From assembly GCF_049747295.1 (NCBI RefSeq), contig NZ_JBMHJM010000001.1, forward strand, positions 372,001 to 436,000: a stretch of 64,000 nucleotides of DNA, given 5' to 3'. A program made the translations under genes and the position numbers. The notes beneath the pieces were generated by a model. The model saw only the letters and a list, made by a program, of their open reading frames with translations. It did no database searches and was not told where the DNA came from. Below, in pieces: positions 17,147 through 25,741 of this stretch (within the stretch, counting starts at the first letter, position 1; every line of letters starts with the position of its first letter). The DNA is from Afipia sp049747295 (GTDB taxonomy: Bacteria > Pseudomonadota > Alphaproteobacteria > Rhizobiales > Xanthobacteraceae).

Positions 17147-18670
17147 TTACATCGTCGCGCCAAGAACCCATGGGGCGAATTCGGCTGCACCGAAATCGAA
17201 CGCTTCGCTCTTGGTCTGCTCACCGGATGCGACGCGCAGCATCAGATTGAAGATCCGCTCGCCGCACTCCTGCACGGTTTCATCGCCGTCGAGGATGGTG
17301 CCGCAGTTCACGTCCATGTCCTCTTCCATGCGCTTGAACATCGGCGTGTTGGTCGCGAGCTTGATGGACGGCGCGGGCTTGCAGCCGAACACGCTGCCGC
17401 GGCCCGTGGTGAAGCAGACAAGGTTTGCGCCACCCGCCACCTGACCTGTCGCGGCAACCGGATCGAAGCCGGGGGTATCCATGAAGACAAAGCCCTTCTT
17501 CGTGACGGCTTCTGCGTAAGCCACCACGTCAACGAGATTCGTGCTGCCGGCCTTCGCCATGGCGCCCAAAGACTTCTCGAGGATCGTGGTCAGCCCACCT
17601 GCCTTGTTGCCGGGGCTTGGATTGGAATCCATCTCCGCACCTTCGCGCGCGGTGTACTCTTCCCACCAGCGCATCAGGGCCACGAGCTTCTCGCCAACCT
17701 CGCGACTCACAGCGCGGCGCGTCAGGAGATGCTCCGCACCGTAGGTTTCAGGCGTCTCCGACAGAATGACCGTGCCACCGTGACGAACCAACAAATCGCT
17801 CGCCGCACCAAGCGCGGGATTGGCCGAGACGCCCGAATAGCCGTCCGAGCCGCCACACTGCAGGGCGACGGTCAGTTCACTTGCTGGGCAGGCCTCGCGC
17901 GCGGCCTTGTTGGAATCCGCGAGCACTTCGCGCACGAACGCAACGCCCGCCTCGACCGTCTTGCGCGACCCACCGACTTCCTGAATGTCCATGGCGCGCA
18001 AGCGCCCGGCGAGCTTCTGCTCCTCCATGAACCCGCCGATCTGGTTCATCTCGCATCCGAGGCCCAGCACGATCACATGAGAGAAGTTCACATGCCGCGC
18101 GTAGCCGCCGAGCGTGCGCCGGAGCACGGTCAGCGGCTCAAGTTGCGTCATTCCGCATCCGGTCTTGTGCGTCAGCGCCACCACGCCGTCGACATTGGGA
18201 AAGTCCGCCAGCGGATCATGTCCGGTAAATGGGTTCTTCTTGAAGACATCGGCAACCAGGCCCGCGACATGCGCGCTGCAGTTCACGCTGGTCAGGATGC
18301 CGATGTAGTTACGCGTGGCGACGCGCCCGTCGGGACGGCGGATCCCCTGAAATGTCGCGGGCAAATCGAAATTCGGTGTCGGCTTGACGTCCACGCCCCA
18401 CGCATAGTCCTTCGAGAACTCGCCCATACCGATGTTCTGCACATGGACATGCTGTCCGGGCGCGATCGGCTTGGTCGCGAAACCGATGATCTGGCCATAA
18501 CGCTTGACTGGTTCACCGACCGCGATCGGCTTCACCGCCACCTTGTGACCGGCGGGAATTCGTTCGGTCACCGTAACGCCCTGTGCGACTTCTACACCGG
18601 GCAATAAAACCGCGCGGGCGATCACCACGCTGTCCTCAGAGTGCAGCCGAATGACAGGTGCAGGCGCCAT
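17147..18670 (-). CDS. UxaA-family altronate/galactarate-type dehydratase
   Basis: A 507-aa hydro-lyase that would remove water from a hexonate or hexarate such as altronate to give a 2-keto-3-deoxy acid. The N-terminal about 100 residues form an SAF domain (IPAGHKVAV, GEPVKRYGQIIGFA). The remainder matches the UxaA catalytic part: GLGCEMNQIGGF, CGGSDGYSGVSANPALG, NPSPGNKAGGLTT, FTTGRGSVFGCKPAPSIKLATNT. An excellent GGGAG site precedes ATG 18670. The closest alternatives within UxaA are galactarate dehydratase and sulfolactate lyase, but those differ in domain layout or arrangement. It lies in the aldolase/Ldh/Liv block and after a stem-loop, so it may also have its own promoter. Confidence 0.85.
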   Translation of the reverse strand: MAPAPVIRLHSEDSVVIARAVLLPGVEVAQGVTVTERIPAGHKVAVKPIAVGEPVKRYGQIIGFATKPIAPGQHVHVQNIGMGEFSKDYAWGVDVKPTPNFDLPATFQGIRRPDGRVATRNYIGILTSVNCSAHVAGLVADVFKKNPFTGHDPLADFPNVDGVVALTHKTGCGMTQLEPLTVLRRTLGGYARHVNFSHVIVLGLGCEMNQIGGFMEEQKLAGRLRAMDIQEVGGSRKTVEAGVAFVREVLADSNKAAREACPASELTVALQCGGSDGYSGVSANPALGAASDLLVRHGGTVILSETPETYGAEHLLTRRAVSREVGEKLVALMRWWEEYTAREGAEMDSNPSPGNKAGGLTTILEKSLGAMAKAGSTNLVDVVAYAEAVTKKGFVFMDTPGFDPVAATGQVAGGANLVCFTTGRGSVFGCKPAPSIKLATNTPMFKRMEEDMDVNCGTILDGDETVQECGERIFNLMLRVASGEQTKSEAFDFGAAEFAPWVLGATM

Positions 18671-18759
18671 GGAGATCTCCCGTTAAAATCGTGCTCTTGC
18701 CGTTGTCGCCGGGTGCCTTCCCGGCTTTCTTCACTTTGTATCGTATATCAGAAAACGTG

Positions 18760-18784
18760 GATGCCCGGCACGAGGCCGGGCATC
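18760..18784 (-). terminator. Stem-loop between aldolase and UxaA-type dehydratase genes
   Basis: A perfect 10-bp stem GATGCCCGGC/GCCGGGCATC with a 5-nt loop sits 30 nt after the stop of the HpcH/HpaI aldolase gene. In the minus direction only a short TTTT follows a few bases later, so termination may be partial and the element may only lower expression of the dehydratase downstream. Confidence 0.65.
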
Positions 18785-18813
18785 TTTCGTCTGGTTCCGC
18801 GAGGGAGGCGTAC

Positions 18814-19590
18814 TTACGCCTTCCCGCCTGAATTCTTGCGCGTCTCAGCGATGTGACTCTTGGCGGACATCGCCAGCAATCCGCTGTCATTCAAGATGGT
18901 GACCAGCTTGAACCCGCGCTGGATGGCGAGCGTTGCGCCAGCCGCGCCACTGCAGTGAATGCCTGGGAAGATGCCGCGCTTTTCGCACGCCTTCACGATC
19001 TTCTCATAGATCGCAAGCATCTCCGGCTCAGTCCGGTCCAACGTCGGATGCAGGCCATAGGAGAAGCCGAGATCCGACGGGCCGATGTAAACGCCCGCGA
19101 TACCCGGTACATCGAGAATGGAGTCCAGATTTTCGACCGCCGTCTTGGTCTCAATCATCGGAATGCACAGCGTCTCGTCGTTCGCGGTCTGCTGGTAGGT
19201 GCCCGCCGAGCCATACATCATAGCGCGGATCGGTCCGTTGCTGCGTGCACCGCGCGGCGGATATTTGCAGTAAGAGACAAAGCGCTCTGCCTCCTCCTTG
19301 GTGTTGATCATCGGACAGATCACGCCATAGGCGCCGCCATCCAGCACCTTGCCGATGATGCCAGGCTCGTTCCATGGCACGCGAACCATCGGCGTGACCG
19401 GATGGGCCTGCATCGCCTGGAAGCACTGGATCATCGACTGATAGTCCTGCACGCCGTGCTGGATATCGACGGTGACGCTGTCGAAGCCGCATTGCGCCAT
19501 CACCTCGGCGGAGAAGCCCGAAGGGATCGCAAGCCACGCGTTGACGACGACCTTACCGGCCGCCCAGATTTCCTTGACCTTATTTGCCAT
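18814..19590 (-). CDS. HpcH/HpaI aldolase family protein
   Basis: A 258-aa class II (metal-dependent) aldolase that would cleave a 4-hydroxy-2-keto acid to pyruvate and an aldehyde. The general base His45 (IQHG), Arg70, and metal ligands Glu147 (PMIETKTA) and Asp173 (GPSDLG) are in place. ATG 19590 is preferred over an open frame to 19647. Relatives act on 4-hydroxy-2-ketoheptanedioate, 2-keto-3-deoxy-L-rhamnonate or 5-keto-4-deoxyglucarate. Given the neighbouring UxaA-type and IlvD-type dehydratases, a 2-keto-3-deoxy sugar acid is the likely substrate, giving a non-phosphorylated end step beside the kinase/Eda branch. Confidence 0.88.
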   Translation of the reverse strand: MANKVKEIWAAGKVVVNAWLAIPSGFSAEVMAQCGFDSVTVDIQHGVQDYQSMIQCFQAMQAHPVTPMVRVPWNEPGIIGKVLDGGAYGVICPMINTKEEAERFVSYCKYPPRGARSNGPIRAMMYGSAGTYQQTANDETLCIPMIETKTAVENLDSILDVPGIAGVYIGPSDLGFSYGLHPTLDRTEPEMLAIYEKIVKACEKRGIFPGIHCSGAAGATLAIQRGFKLVTILNDSGLLAMSAKSHIAETRKNSGGKA

Positions 19591-19671
19591 TCGCTCGTTT
19601 CCAATTTCTGTTCTAATTCTTGTGTCGCTGGGGCGAACGTCATGCATGAACCCGCCCTCCGGTTGATGGTG

Positions 19672-20757
19672 TTATCCGACGGCCTTTGCGATAGCGGCTT
19701 CGTCGATTCCAACCAAGCGCGCAGTGGCCGCGATCGACTCCCAGGTCTCTTCAGTCAGCGGCACGCCGTTCTTGGTGCGCTCGGCGCGCATTGCGGATTC
19801 CGGCTCGCCGGGAATGAGAACCGCATCGTGGCCTTGCGCCAGCTTGCTGTCCTTGAAGTAAGAAATGTAACGGGCGACCTCGCCATCGAAGAAGTGCTCG
19901 GGGTCGACACGCTTCGGATCAATAAAGATCGCCAGCATGCCGTTGGCGAAACGCCGGTCCGGCTTGGTCGCACCGTTGCCGGTCAAGGCACCGCCCAGCA
20001 ATTCGCACATCAACGCCAGCCCCGAGCCCTTGTGCTCGCCGAATGCGCGGATAGCCCCTGTGCCCTGCGCATGAACACGCGGACCATTCGGCTCATACGG
20101 CCCGTACAGAACGTGCGGGTCTTCACTCAGGCTGCCATCTTCAGTGACAAGCGCACCCTTCGGCAGCTTCTTTCCGCCACGGCTCGCCACCATGACCTTG
20201 CCTTCGGCGACGATGGACGTTGCGAAGTCCAGCACAACCGGGTCTTTCCCCGGACGCGGGATACCAACGCAATAGGGCGCAGTAGACAGCTTGCGGGCAA
20301 CGCCTCCAAACGGCGCGACCAGGATCGAGCCCGCCGCGTTGACGAAATAAATCGAGATCAGACCTTCCGCAGCCGCCATTTCGGCCCAGTCCCCAACGCG
20401 TCCGAGATGGCCGGAATTGCGCAACGTCATGGCAGCAAGGCCATTGGCCTTGCACTTCTCGATGCCGATCGCGACGGCCTGCGGCGTCACGGTCTGACCG
20501 TAACCGAAACCGCCATCGACAACGACTAGCGACGGTGTGTCGACGGTGAGCTTGATCTTCTGATCAGGAATAATGACGCCTTCCTTGGCCCATTTGACGT
20601 ATTGCGGCACGCGAATGACGCCGTGGCTGTCATGCCCGGTGAGGTTGGCGGTCGTCAGATATTTGGCGATACGCTCGGCTTCGGCTCTTGACGACCCTGC
20701 ACGCGAAAAGATGTCAGCGACGAAGTCGATGAGCTTCTGAACTTTTAATGTAACCAT
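19672..20757 (-). CDS. Ldh-family oxidoreductase (malate/L-lactate/ureidoglycolate dehydrogenase type)
   Basis: A 361-aa NAD(P)-dependent dehydrogenase of the family of YlbC/AllD and sulfolactate dehydrogenase, which is unrelated to classical Rossmann LDH. The catalytic histidine segment GHDSHGVIRVPQY is at residues 41-53, followed by VDGGFGYGQ, NSGHLGRVGDWA and the nucleotide-binding DFATSIVAEGKV. It starts 2 nt after livF, so it belongs to the Liv transporter operon. It would oxidise a 2-hydroxy acid or reduce a 2-keto acid in the catabolic route for the imported compound. Confidence 0.9.
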   Translation of the reverse strand: MVTLKVQKLIDFVADIFSRAGSSRAEAERIAKYLTTANLTGHDSHGVIRVPQYVKWAKEGVIIPDQKIKLTVDTPSLVVVDGGFGYGQTVTPQAVAIGIEKCKANGLAAMTLRNSGHLGRVGDWAEMAAAEGLISIYFVNAAGSILVAPFGGVARKLSTAPYCVGIPRPGKDPVVLDFATSIVAEGKVMVASRGGKKLPKGALVTEDGSLSEDPHVLYGPYEPNGPRVHAQGTGAIRAFGEHKGSGLALMCELLGGALTGNGATKPDRRFANGMLAIFIDPKRVDPEHFFDGEVARYISYFKDSKLAQGHDAVLIPGEPESAMRAERTKNGVPLTEETWESIAATARLVGIDEAAIAKAVG

Positions 20758-20759
20758 AG

Positions 20760-21488
20760 TTAGACGTTTGCCTTCGTATGGCCGCCTAGATAAGCGGCTC
20801 TGATTGCTTCATTACCCCACAGCTCGTCGGGCTTTCCGCCGAGAGCGAGACGGCCGGTTTCCAGCACATACCCATAATCGGCGACGGACAATCCCATTCG
20901 CGCATTTTGTTCAACAAGTAAAACTGTTGTGTTCCGGCGGATTTCGGCGATGATCCGAAACACCGCCTGCACGATGACCGGCGCAAGCCCCAGGGAAGGC
21001 TCATCCAACAACAGCAGGCGCGGCTTGGCCATCAAACCGCGCGCCACCGCCACCATCTGCAACTGCCCACCGGACAGCGTCCAGCCGAGCTTGTCAGAGA
21101 AAACACGAATATCCGGGAACAGATCGAACATCGCATCGGCTTCGCGCGACAGTTCGGCCGTTCCGATCCGGCGGTTGGACGCGCCGAGCATGATGTTCTC
21201 CTTGACGGTCAGGCCTGGGAAAACGCGCCTGCCCTCGGGCACATGCGAAATCCCAAGCCGGACAATCTGCTCCGGCCCAAGTCCCACGACGGATTTTCCA
21301 TCGAACAGGATCTCACCGGCGCTGGGTTTCGTGAGACCCGAAATTGCGCGCAGCGTGGTGGATTTTCCGGCGCCGTTGGAGCCGAGCAGCGTGACCACCT
21401 GCCCTTCTTCCACTTTCAATGAAACGCTACGCAGCGCTTCGATTTCGCCATAACGGACGACGAGGTCTTTGATCTCGAGAAGGGCCAT
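20760..21488 (-). CDS. livF: Branched-chain amino acid-type ABC transporter ATP-binding protein LivF
   Basis: A 242-aa ATPase with Walker A GSNGAGKST, signature TLSGGQLQMVAVARGL, Walker B LLLLDEPSLGLAP and VLLVEQNARMGLSVADYGYVLETGR, all typical of LivF. It starts 2 nt after the LivM-LivG fusion and ends 2 nt before the Ldh gene. It forms the ATPase dimer with the LivG domain of the fusion. The enzyme genes in the same operon suggest the system imports a hydroxy or sugar acid rather than amino acids. Confidence 0.93.
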   Translation of the reverse strand: MALLEIKDLVVRYGEIEALRSVSLKVEEGQVVTLLGSNGAGKSTTLRAISGLTKPSAGEILFDGKSVVGLGPEQIVRLGISHVPEGRRVFPGLTVKENIMLGASNRRIGTAELSREADAMFDLFPDIRVFSDKLGWTLSGGQLQMVAVARGLMAKPRLLLLDEPSLGLAPVIVQAVFRIIAEIRRNTTVLLVEQNARMGLSVADYGYVLETGRLALGGKPDELWGNEAIRAAYLGGHTKANV

Positions 21489-21490
21489 GG

Positions 21491-23269
21491 TTACTCCGTC
21501 CCGAGATAGGCTGAGATGACGTCGGGTTGTTGCAGCACGGCCAGTGATTCACCGTCCGCAATGCGGCGGCCAAAGTTGAGCACGGTGATGTGCTGAGCCG
21601 CCTCACGTACCAGCGTCATGTCATGATCGATGATCAGAATGGTGAGCCCCTGAGCCGCGATGCGCTTGAGAAGATCGTGCAGTTCGACCTTCTCCGTGGA
21701 GTTCAAGCCCGCCGCCGGTTCGTCCAGCAGCAGAAGCGTCGGATTTCCGGCAAGCGCGCGGGCGATCTCGATCAGGCGCTGGTGGCCATACGAGAAGCTG
21801 GAAACAAGCTCATTCGCACGCGTTCCTAGCCCGACGAACGTCAGGGCCGACATGGCTCGTTGGGTCAGTTCGTCCTGCCCTCCCTTACCGACCAGCGCGT
21901 TCCCCGGCCGCTCCGCACCGATGACGACGTTCTCAAGCGCGGTCATCGAACGAAACAGACGGATATTCTGGAACGTCCGTCCCAATCCTGCCGCTGTGCG
22001 CTGATGGGGAGGCATATTGGTGATGTCCGTGCCATCCAGCACGATCTTGCCGGACGTGACCTTGTAGAGGCCCGACAGCATGTTCAGCGTGGTGGTTTTG
22101 CCCGAGCCGTTTGGACCGATCAGCGCATGAACGCCGCCGCGGCGCACCGATAGATCGACCTTGTCGACCGCCTTCAGACCACCGAAGTGCTTGGACAGTC
22201 CCGTCACTTCGAGGACCATGTCGCCCCCCGTCGTAGCGGGTGCAAGCTTGAGCGCAGGACCGGCCGGACGAGATCCGCCCTTCGTGCGCCACCGGGCTGC
22301 AATCTCCTGGACAAAGCCCCAGATGCCGTCGGGCATGAACCGCACGATCAGAATGACAAACAGGCCGTAGATCGCGAGATAAAGCCCGGGGACGCTTTTG
22401 AGAAAGCGCAGCCATTCCGGGATGAGAATGAGCAAGCCCGTGCCGATCACCGCACCGATGGGCGACGCAGCGCCACCCAAAAGCGCCATCGTGAGAAACA
22501 CGATAGATTCCGCGAACGAGAACTGGTCCGGGCTGACATAAGAGAAACCGCCCGCGAACAGTCCGCCACCTACGCCGCCCAGCAGAGCGCAAATCGCAAA
22601 AGCGGCGACCTTGGTCCGGAAAATATCGATGCCGGCGACGCCTGCGGCAAGCTCATTGTCCCGCACCGCGCGCATCGCCCGGCCCATCCGTGTATCAGGC
22701 AACTGCCAGATGATGTAACCAATCACCGCAAGCGCCGCGACGCAGAAGGCGAGAAACGATTGCTGCGTGGAAAACAATCCCGGCCGCCCGATGTTCGGAA
22801 CACCATCAGGACCGTGTGTCAGCCAGATCGTGTTGATCATCACCAGCGTCACGATCTGCTGGAACGAAATCGTCACCATGGCGAGGTAGTGACCGCCCAG
22901 TTTGAGTGTGGTCATGCCGAGCAGCGCGCCGGCCAACAATGCCAGAAGCCCGCCGCCAATAAGGCAGATCCAGAAATTAATCTGATAGTCCGCCGTACCA
23001 AGGCCAACGACATACGCGCCCAATCCAAAGAACGCGGCCTGTGCAAGGTTGATCTGTCCGCATAGTCCCAGCACGACCGTCAAGCCGAACACCGCAACGG
23101 CGAAGGTCGTGGCCTGCATCAGAATGTTAAGGGTATAACCATCGAAACTCATCGTCGCTGCCGCCACCACGGCAATCGCGACCACGACAAAATAAGGCGC
23201 ATGCCGCAACACCGACGGCGTCGAGCGCACGGGTGCGCTTACGGATACGTTTTCGCTCGGTATGGTCAT
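21491..23269 (-). CDS. livM-livG: Fused LivM permease - LivG ATPase
   Basis: A 592-aa fusion. Residues about 1-335 form a LivM-type permease with many hydrophobic segments (FGLTVVLGLCGQINLAQAAFFGLGAYV, then MPDGIWGFVQE). A proline/alanine linker near 340-350 leads to a LivG-type ATPase with Walker A GPNGSGKTT, FQNIRLFRSMTALENV, signature SSFSYGHQRLIEIARAL and Walker B LLLLDEPAAGLN. Such fusions occur elsewhere in Rhizobiales. ATG 23269 overlaps the LivH stop by 4 nt. The second Liv system at 31401-34982 has separate LivG and LivM, so the two systems have different histories. Confidence 0.93.
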   Translation of the reverse strand: MTIPSENVSVSAPVRSTPSVLRHAPYFVVVAIAVVAAATMSFDGYTLNILMQATTFAVAVFGLTVVLGLCGQINLAQAAFFGLGAYVVGLGTADYQINFWICLIGGGLLALLAGALLGMTTLKLGGHYLAMVTISFQQIVTLVMINTIWLTHGPDGVPNIGRPGLFSTQQSFLAFCVAALAVIGYIIWQLPDTRMGRAMRAVRDNELAAGVAGIDIFRTKVAAFAICALLGGVGGGLFAGGFSYVSPDQFSFAESIVFLTMALLGGAASPIGAVIGTGLLILIPEWLRFLKSVPGLYLAIYGLFVILIVRFMPDGIWGFVQEIAARWRTKGGSRPAGPALKLAPATTGGDMVLEVTGLSKHFGGLKAVDKVDLSVRRGGVHALIGPNGSGKTTTLNMLSGLYKVTSGKIVLDGTDITNMPPHQRTAAGLGRTFQNIRLFRSMTALENVVIGAERPGNALVGKGGQDELTQRAMSALTFVGLGTRANELVSSFSYGHQRLIEIARALAGNPTLLLLDEPAAGLNSTEKVELHDLLKRIAAQGLTILIIDHDMTLVREAAQHITVLNFGRRIADGESLAVLQQPDVISAYLGTE

Positions 23270-24141
23270 GCTTTCTCCGCGACGCGTTCGCCGAAGATGC
23301 CTTGCGGACGAAATACCAGGAACAGAATGAGCACCAGGAACGCGAATGCGTCCTTGTATGGCACCGAGATATAAGCTGCGCCGAACGTCTCGATGATGCC
23401 GAGCGCGAGCCCGCCGATGATCGCACCCGTGACGTCACCAAATCCACCGATGATGGTGGCCGCGAACGCCTTCAACGCAATCGTAGATCCCATCTGGATC
23501 GAGACGAAGAGAATGGGCGCGACGAGGATGCCCGCAAGACCACCGAGCACCGCAGAATAGATGAAGGTGATCATGATCATCGTCGACACGGAAATTCCGA
23601 GCAGCGATGCCATTTCCTTATCTTGCGATGTCGCCTGCAGCTTCTTTCCGATCATCGTGTGTTCGAAGAACCAGAAATTGAAGACCACGAGCGCCAGGGT
23701 CACCGCGATGATCAGCAGATACTGGCTATCGAGATAGACCGGCCCAAGCTGAATGCCGGGTGTTGAGAACCATCCCTCCAGAACCTGCGGCGCTGGCCCG
23801 TAAATCGCCAGCACGGAATTCGCGAGCAGAATCGAGGCGCCGATGGTCGCGATGATCACCGGCAAATATGTTCGATGACGCAGCGGGTAGTAAACACCGA
23901 GGTTGAAAATCACGCCGAGCAAAGCCATGCCGGCTAGCGAAAGCAAAAACGACAGCCAGTACGGCCATCCCAGGTCGAACGAGAACACAACCATGAGGTA
24001 GGCGGCGACCATCGAGAATTCGCCTTGCGCGAAGTTCACGACGTTGGTGGCACGAAAGATCAGCACAAAGCCAAGTGCCACGAGGGCATAGACCGAGCCG
24101 ATGCCCACCCCAGTGAACAACAGTTGAAGAAACTGATCCAT
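23266..24141 (-). CDS. livH: Branched-chain amino acid-type ABC permease LivH
   Basis: A 291-aa membrane protein with about eight hydrophobic segments and the LivH hallmarks VYALVALGFVLIFRATNVVNFAQGEF and GGFGDVTGAIIGGLALGIIE. It pairs with the LivM half of the downstream fusion. The preceding 111-nt gap after the binding-protein gene contains a 13-bp stem-loop. Confidence 0.93.
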   Translation of the reverse strand: MDQFLQLLFTGVGIGSVYALVALGFVLIFRATNVVNFAQGEFSMVAAYLMVVFSFDLGWPYWLSFLLSLAGMALLGVIFNLGVYYPLRHRTYLPVIIATIGASILLANSVLAIYGPAPQVLEGWFSTPGIQLGPVYLDSQYLLIIAVTLALVVFNFWFFEHTMIGKKLQATSQDKEMASLLGISVSTMIMITFIYSAVLGGLAGILVAPILFVSIQMGSTIALKAFAATIIGGFGDVTGAIIGGLALGIIETFGAAYISVPYKDAFAFLVLILFLVFRPQGIFGERVAEKA

Positions 24142-24214
24142 GAATACCGATCTTTCGGGAATTTCCGCGCGAATCCGGGCGCAATACGATTCACATCGCC
24201 AAGCTCAGTGCGTT

Positions 24215-24246
24215 CGGCGGCTCCGTTTCTCGGAACGGAGCCGCCG
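24215..24246 (-). promoter_or_regulatory. Intercistronic stem-loop after the livK-like gene
   Basis: A perfect 13-bp stem, CGGCGGCTCCGTT pairing with AACGGAGCCGCCG, loop TCTCGG, begins 6 nt after the binding-protein stop and lies before livH. No T-run follows, so mRNA 3'-end protection or partial attenuation is more likely than full termination. Confidence 0.75.
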
Positions 24247-24252
24247 CAACAA

Positions 24253-25398
24253 TCACTTGGTTGCTTCGATATGCTTATCGAAGACGATGTTTCCCTTGTC
24301 ATTCTTCACGATGTTGTAGCCGTGAAGACCATCGCCATTGGCGTCGAAGTTGTATTCACCCTCCGCCCCCGCGTATTTCTTGATCGCCAGGATAGCCTCA
24401 CGAACCTTTTCAGGCTCGGTGGATTTTGCCGTGTTCATGGCCTTTGCCAGCACGTTGATGGCGTCATAGGTCCATGCGCTTTGGTTGTCCGGCGCGAGCT
24501 TGTAGGCATCGCGGTAAGCCTTGCCGTAGGCCTTGGACGCCTCACTGGAGTCTTCGGCGTAGTCGGCAACACCGTACGTTCCGTACAATGTGGGGCCGGC
24601 AAGCCTCGTCGACGACACGCCGACGATGGATGGCGATCCCACCCACGGAATGTTCACGCCAAGCTGACGCAACTGACGTGCGAAGATGCCGAGGTCGTTC
24701 TCGAAGGTGAAGTAGGAGCCAAGGACGTCTGCCCCGGACTGCTTGATGGCTAGCACCACCGGCGTGAAATCCTGGCTCTGGTTTGCGTAACCCTGATCAA
24801 GCACAGGTTTTACCCCGAGCTTGTCCAAGCCCTCGGTCAACGCCTTGCCACCAGCCGTGCCGAACGCGTCGGTGGAGTGCAGGATCGCCCACTTCTTCTT
24901 GCCGAGCGTGTTGACACCGTAATCGGCGATCACGCTGCCCGAATAGCTGTCGTTGGGACGGAAGCGGAACAGCCACTTATTGCCCATGTGGGTCAGGTTG
25001 GGATCGGTGCCTCCGATCGCCACCGGCTTGCCGAGCTTCAGCACGTCCGGGGCCATGGCGTGAACCTGCGTCGAACGGATCGAACCGAGAAACGCCACGA
25101 TATCCGACTGCGCGGCAAGCTTCGAGAATGCCAGCACAACGCCCGGATTGGTGGTTTGATCGTCTTCCGTGACGAGTTCGAGTTGCTTGCCGAGAACACC
25201 GCCTGCCTTGTTGACGGCTGCCATCGCGAGCTTTGCACCGTTGAGTGCGAATTTGCCCTGTTCAGCGGCCGAGCCGGTGACGGGAAGAACCTGGCCAATC
25301 TTAATCGTGGCACCCTGGGCGCCAGCACTTCGGATAAATGCAGGCGCAGCGAGCCCGGCAGCCAAACCAATCGAAAAATCACGTCGCGTCAGCTTCAT
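24253..25398 (-). CDS. Liv-type ABC transporter substrate-binding protein
   Basis: A 381-aa type 1 periplasmic binding protein (LivJ/LivK family). The N-terminus TRRDFSIGLAAGLAAP is a twin-arginine-like signal ending RSAGAQG. The mature part opens with IKIGQVLPVTGSAAEQG, typical for this family, and contains WAILHSTDAFG and GSPSIVG. It is the first gene of the operon and is divergent from the secreted protein at 25742. Ligand unknown; the downstream Ldh-family dehydrogenase and aldolase point to a hydroxy acid. Confidence 0.9.
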   Translation of the reverse strand: MKLTRRDFSIGLAAGLAAPAFIRSAGAQGATIKIGQVLPVTGSAAEQGKFALNGAKLAMAAVNKAGGVLGKQLELVTEDDQTTNPGVVLAFSKLAAQSDIVAFLGSIRSTQVHAMAPDVLKLGKPVAIGGTDPNLTHMGNKWLFRFRPNDSYSGSVIADYGVNTLGKKKWAILHSTDAFGTAGGKALTEGLDKLGVKPVLDQGYANQSQDFTPVVLAIKQSGADVLGSYFTFENDLGIFARQLRQLGVNIPWVGSPSIVGVSSTRLAGPTLYGTYGVADYAEDSSEASKAYGKAYRDAYKLAPDNQSAWTYDAINVLAKAMNTAKSTEPEKVREAILAIKKYAGAEGEYNFDANGDGLHGYNIVKNDKGNIVFDKHIEATK

Positions 25399-25741
25399 CG
25401 TTTTCTCCCTGATGGTCGAGCGTTTACCCGCCGACCTTATTGGGTCAGATTAGATGACCGAAAATCGATGTTGTCCACTGGGGGAAGAAAATTCGTTTGG
25501 GATGACGACGCTTGCTGCGGCGCACGGCGCCGAGAAAATAGTCCGTCGTCAAAGGTAAGCCGATAAACCCGGTTTTACGCGGCAAGCACTGCGTTTCGTT
25601 TCAGAAAGGGTTTACGACGTTCCGCATCATGGGCTGACAAGCCTCATTTGTTGCAGTTTTTGCGCTTTTGGACCATTGGGCTGACATTTTCCCGTGAACC
25701 AAACCGTGATATGAGCCACCAATACATACCGACATCAACGG
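25399..25741. promoter_or_regulatory. Intergenic region, promoter side of the Liv/aldolase operon
   Basis: This 343-nt stretch between divergent genes should hold the promoters of both. I see no RNA gene or small coding frame that I can support. TAAACCC (25564-25570) and GGGTTTA (25608-25614) form an exact inverted repeat 37 nt apart, which could be paired regulator half-sites or chance. Confidence 0.4.

Noticed and set aside
17147..18670. UxaA-type protein as a fused sulfolactate lyase (SuyAB)
   Set aside because: An Ldh-family dehydrogenase nearby is compatible, but no other sulfolactate genes are present and the catalytic segments match altronate/galactarate dehydratases well.
17081..20529. 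Two long plus-strand open frames over the UxaA-type and aldolase genes
   Set aside because: Both are antisense to genes with intact motifs and show no domain or start signal of their own.
25564..25614. TAAACCC / GGGTTTA inverted repeat as a regulator site
   Set aside because: The arms are 37 nt apart and only 7 nt long, so chance is likely; kept only as a note on the intergenic region.
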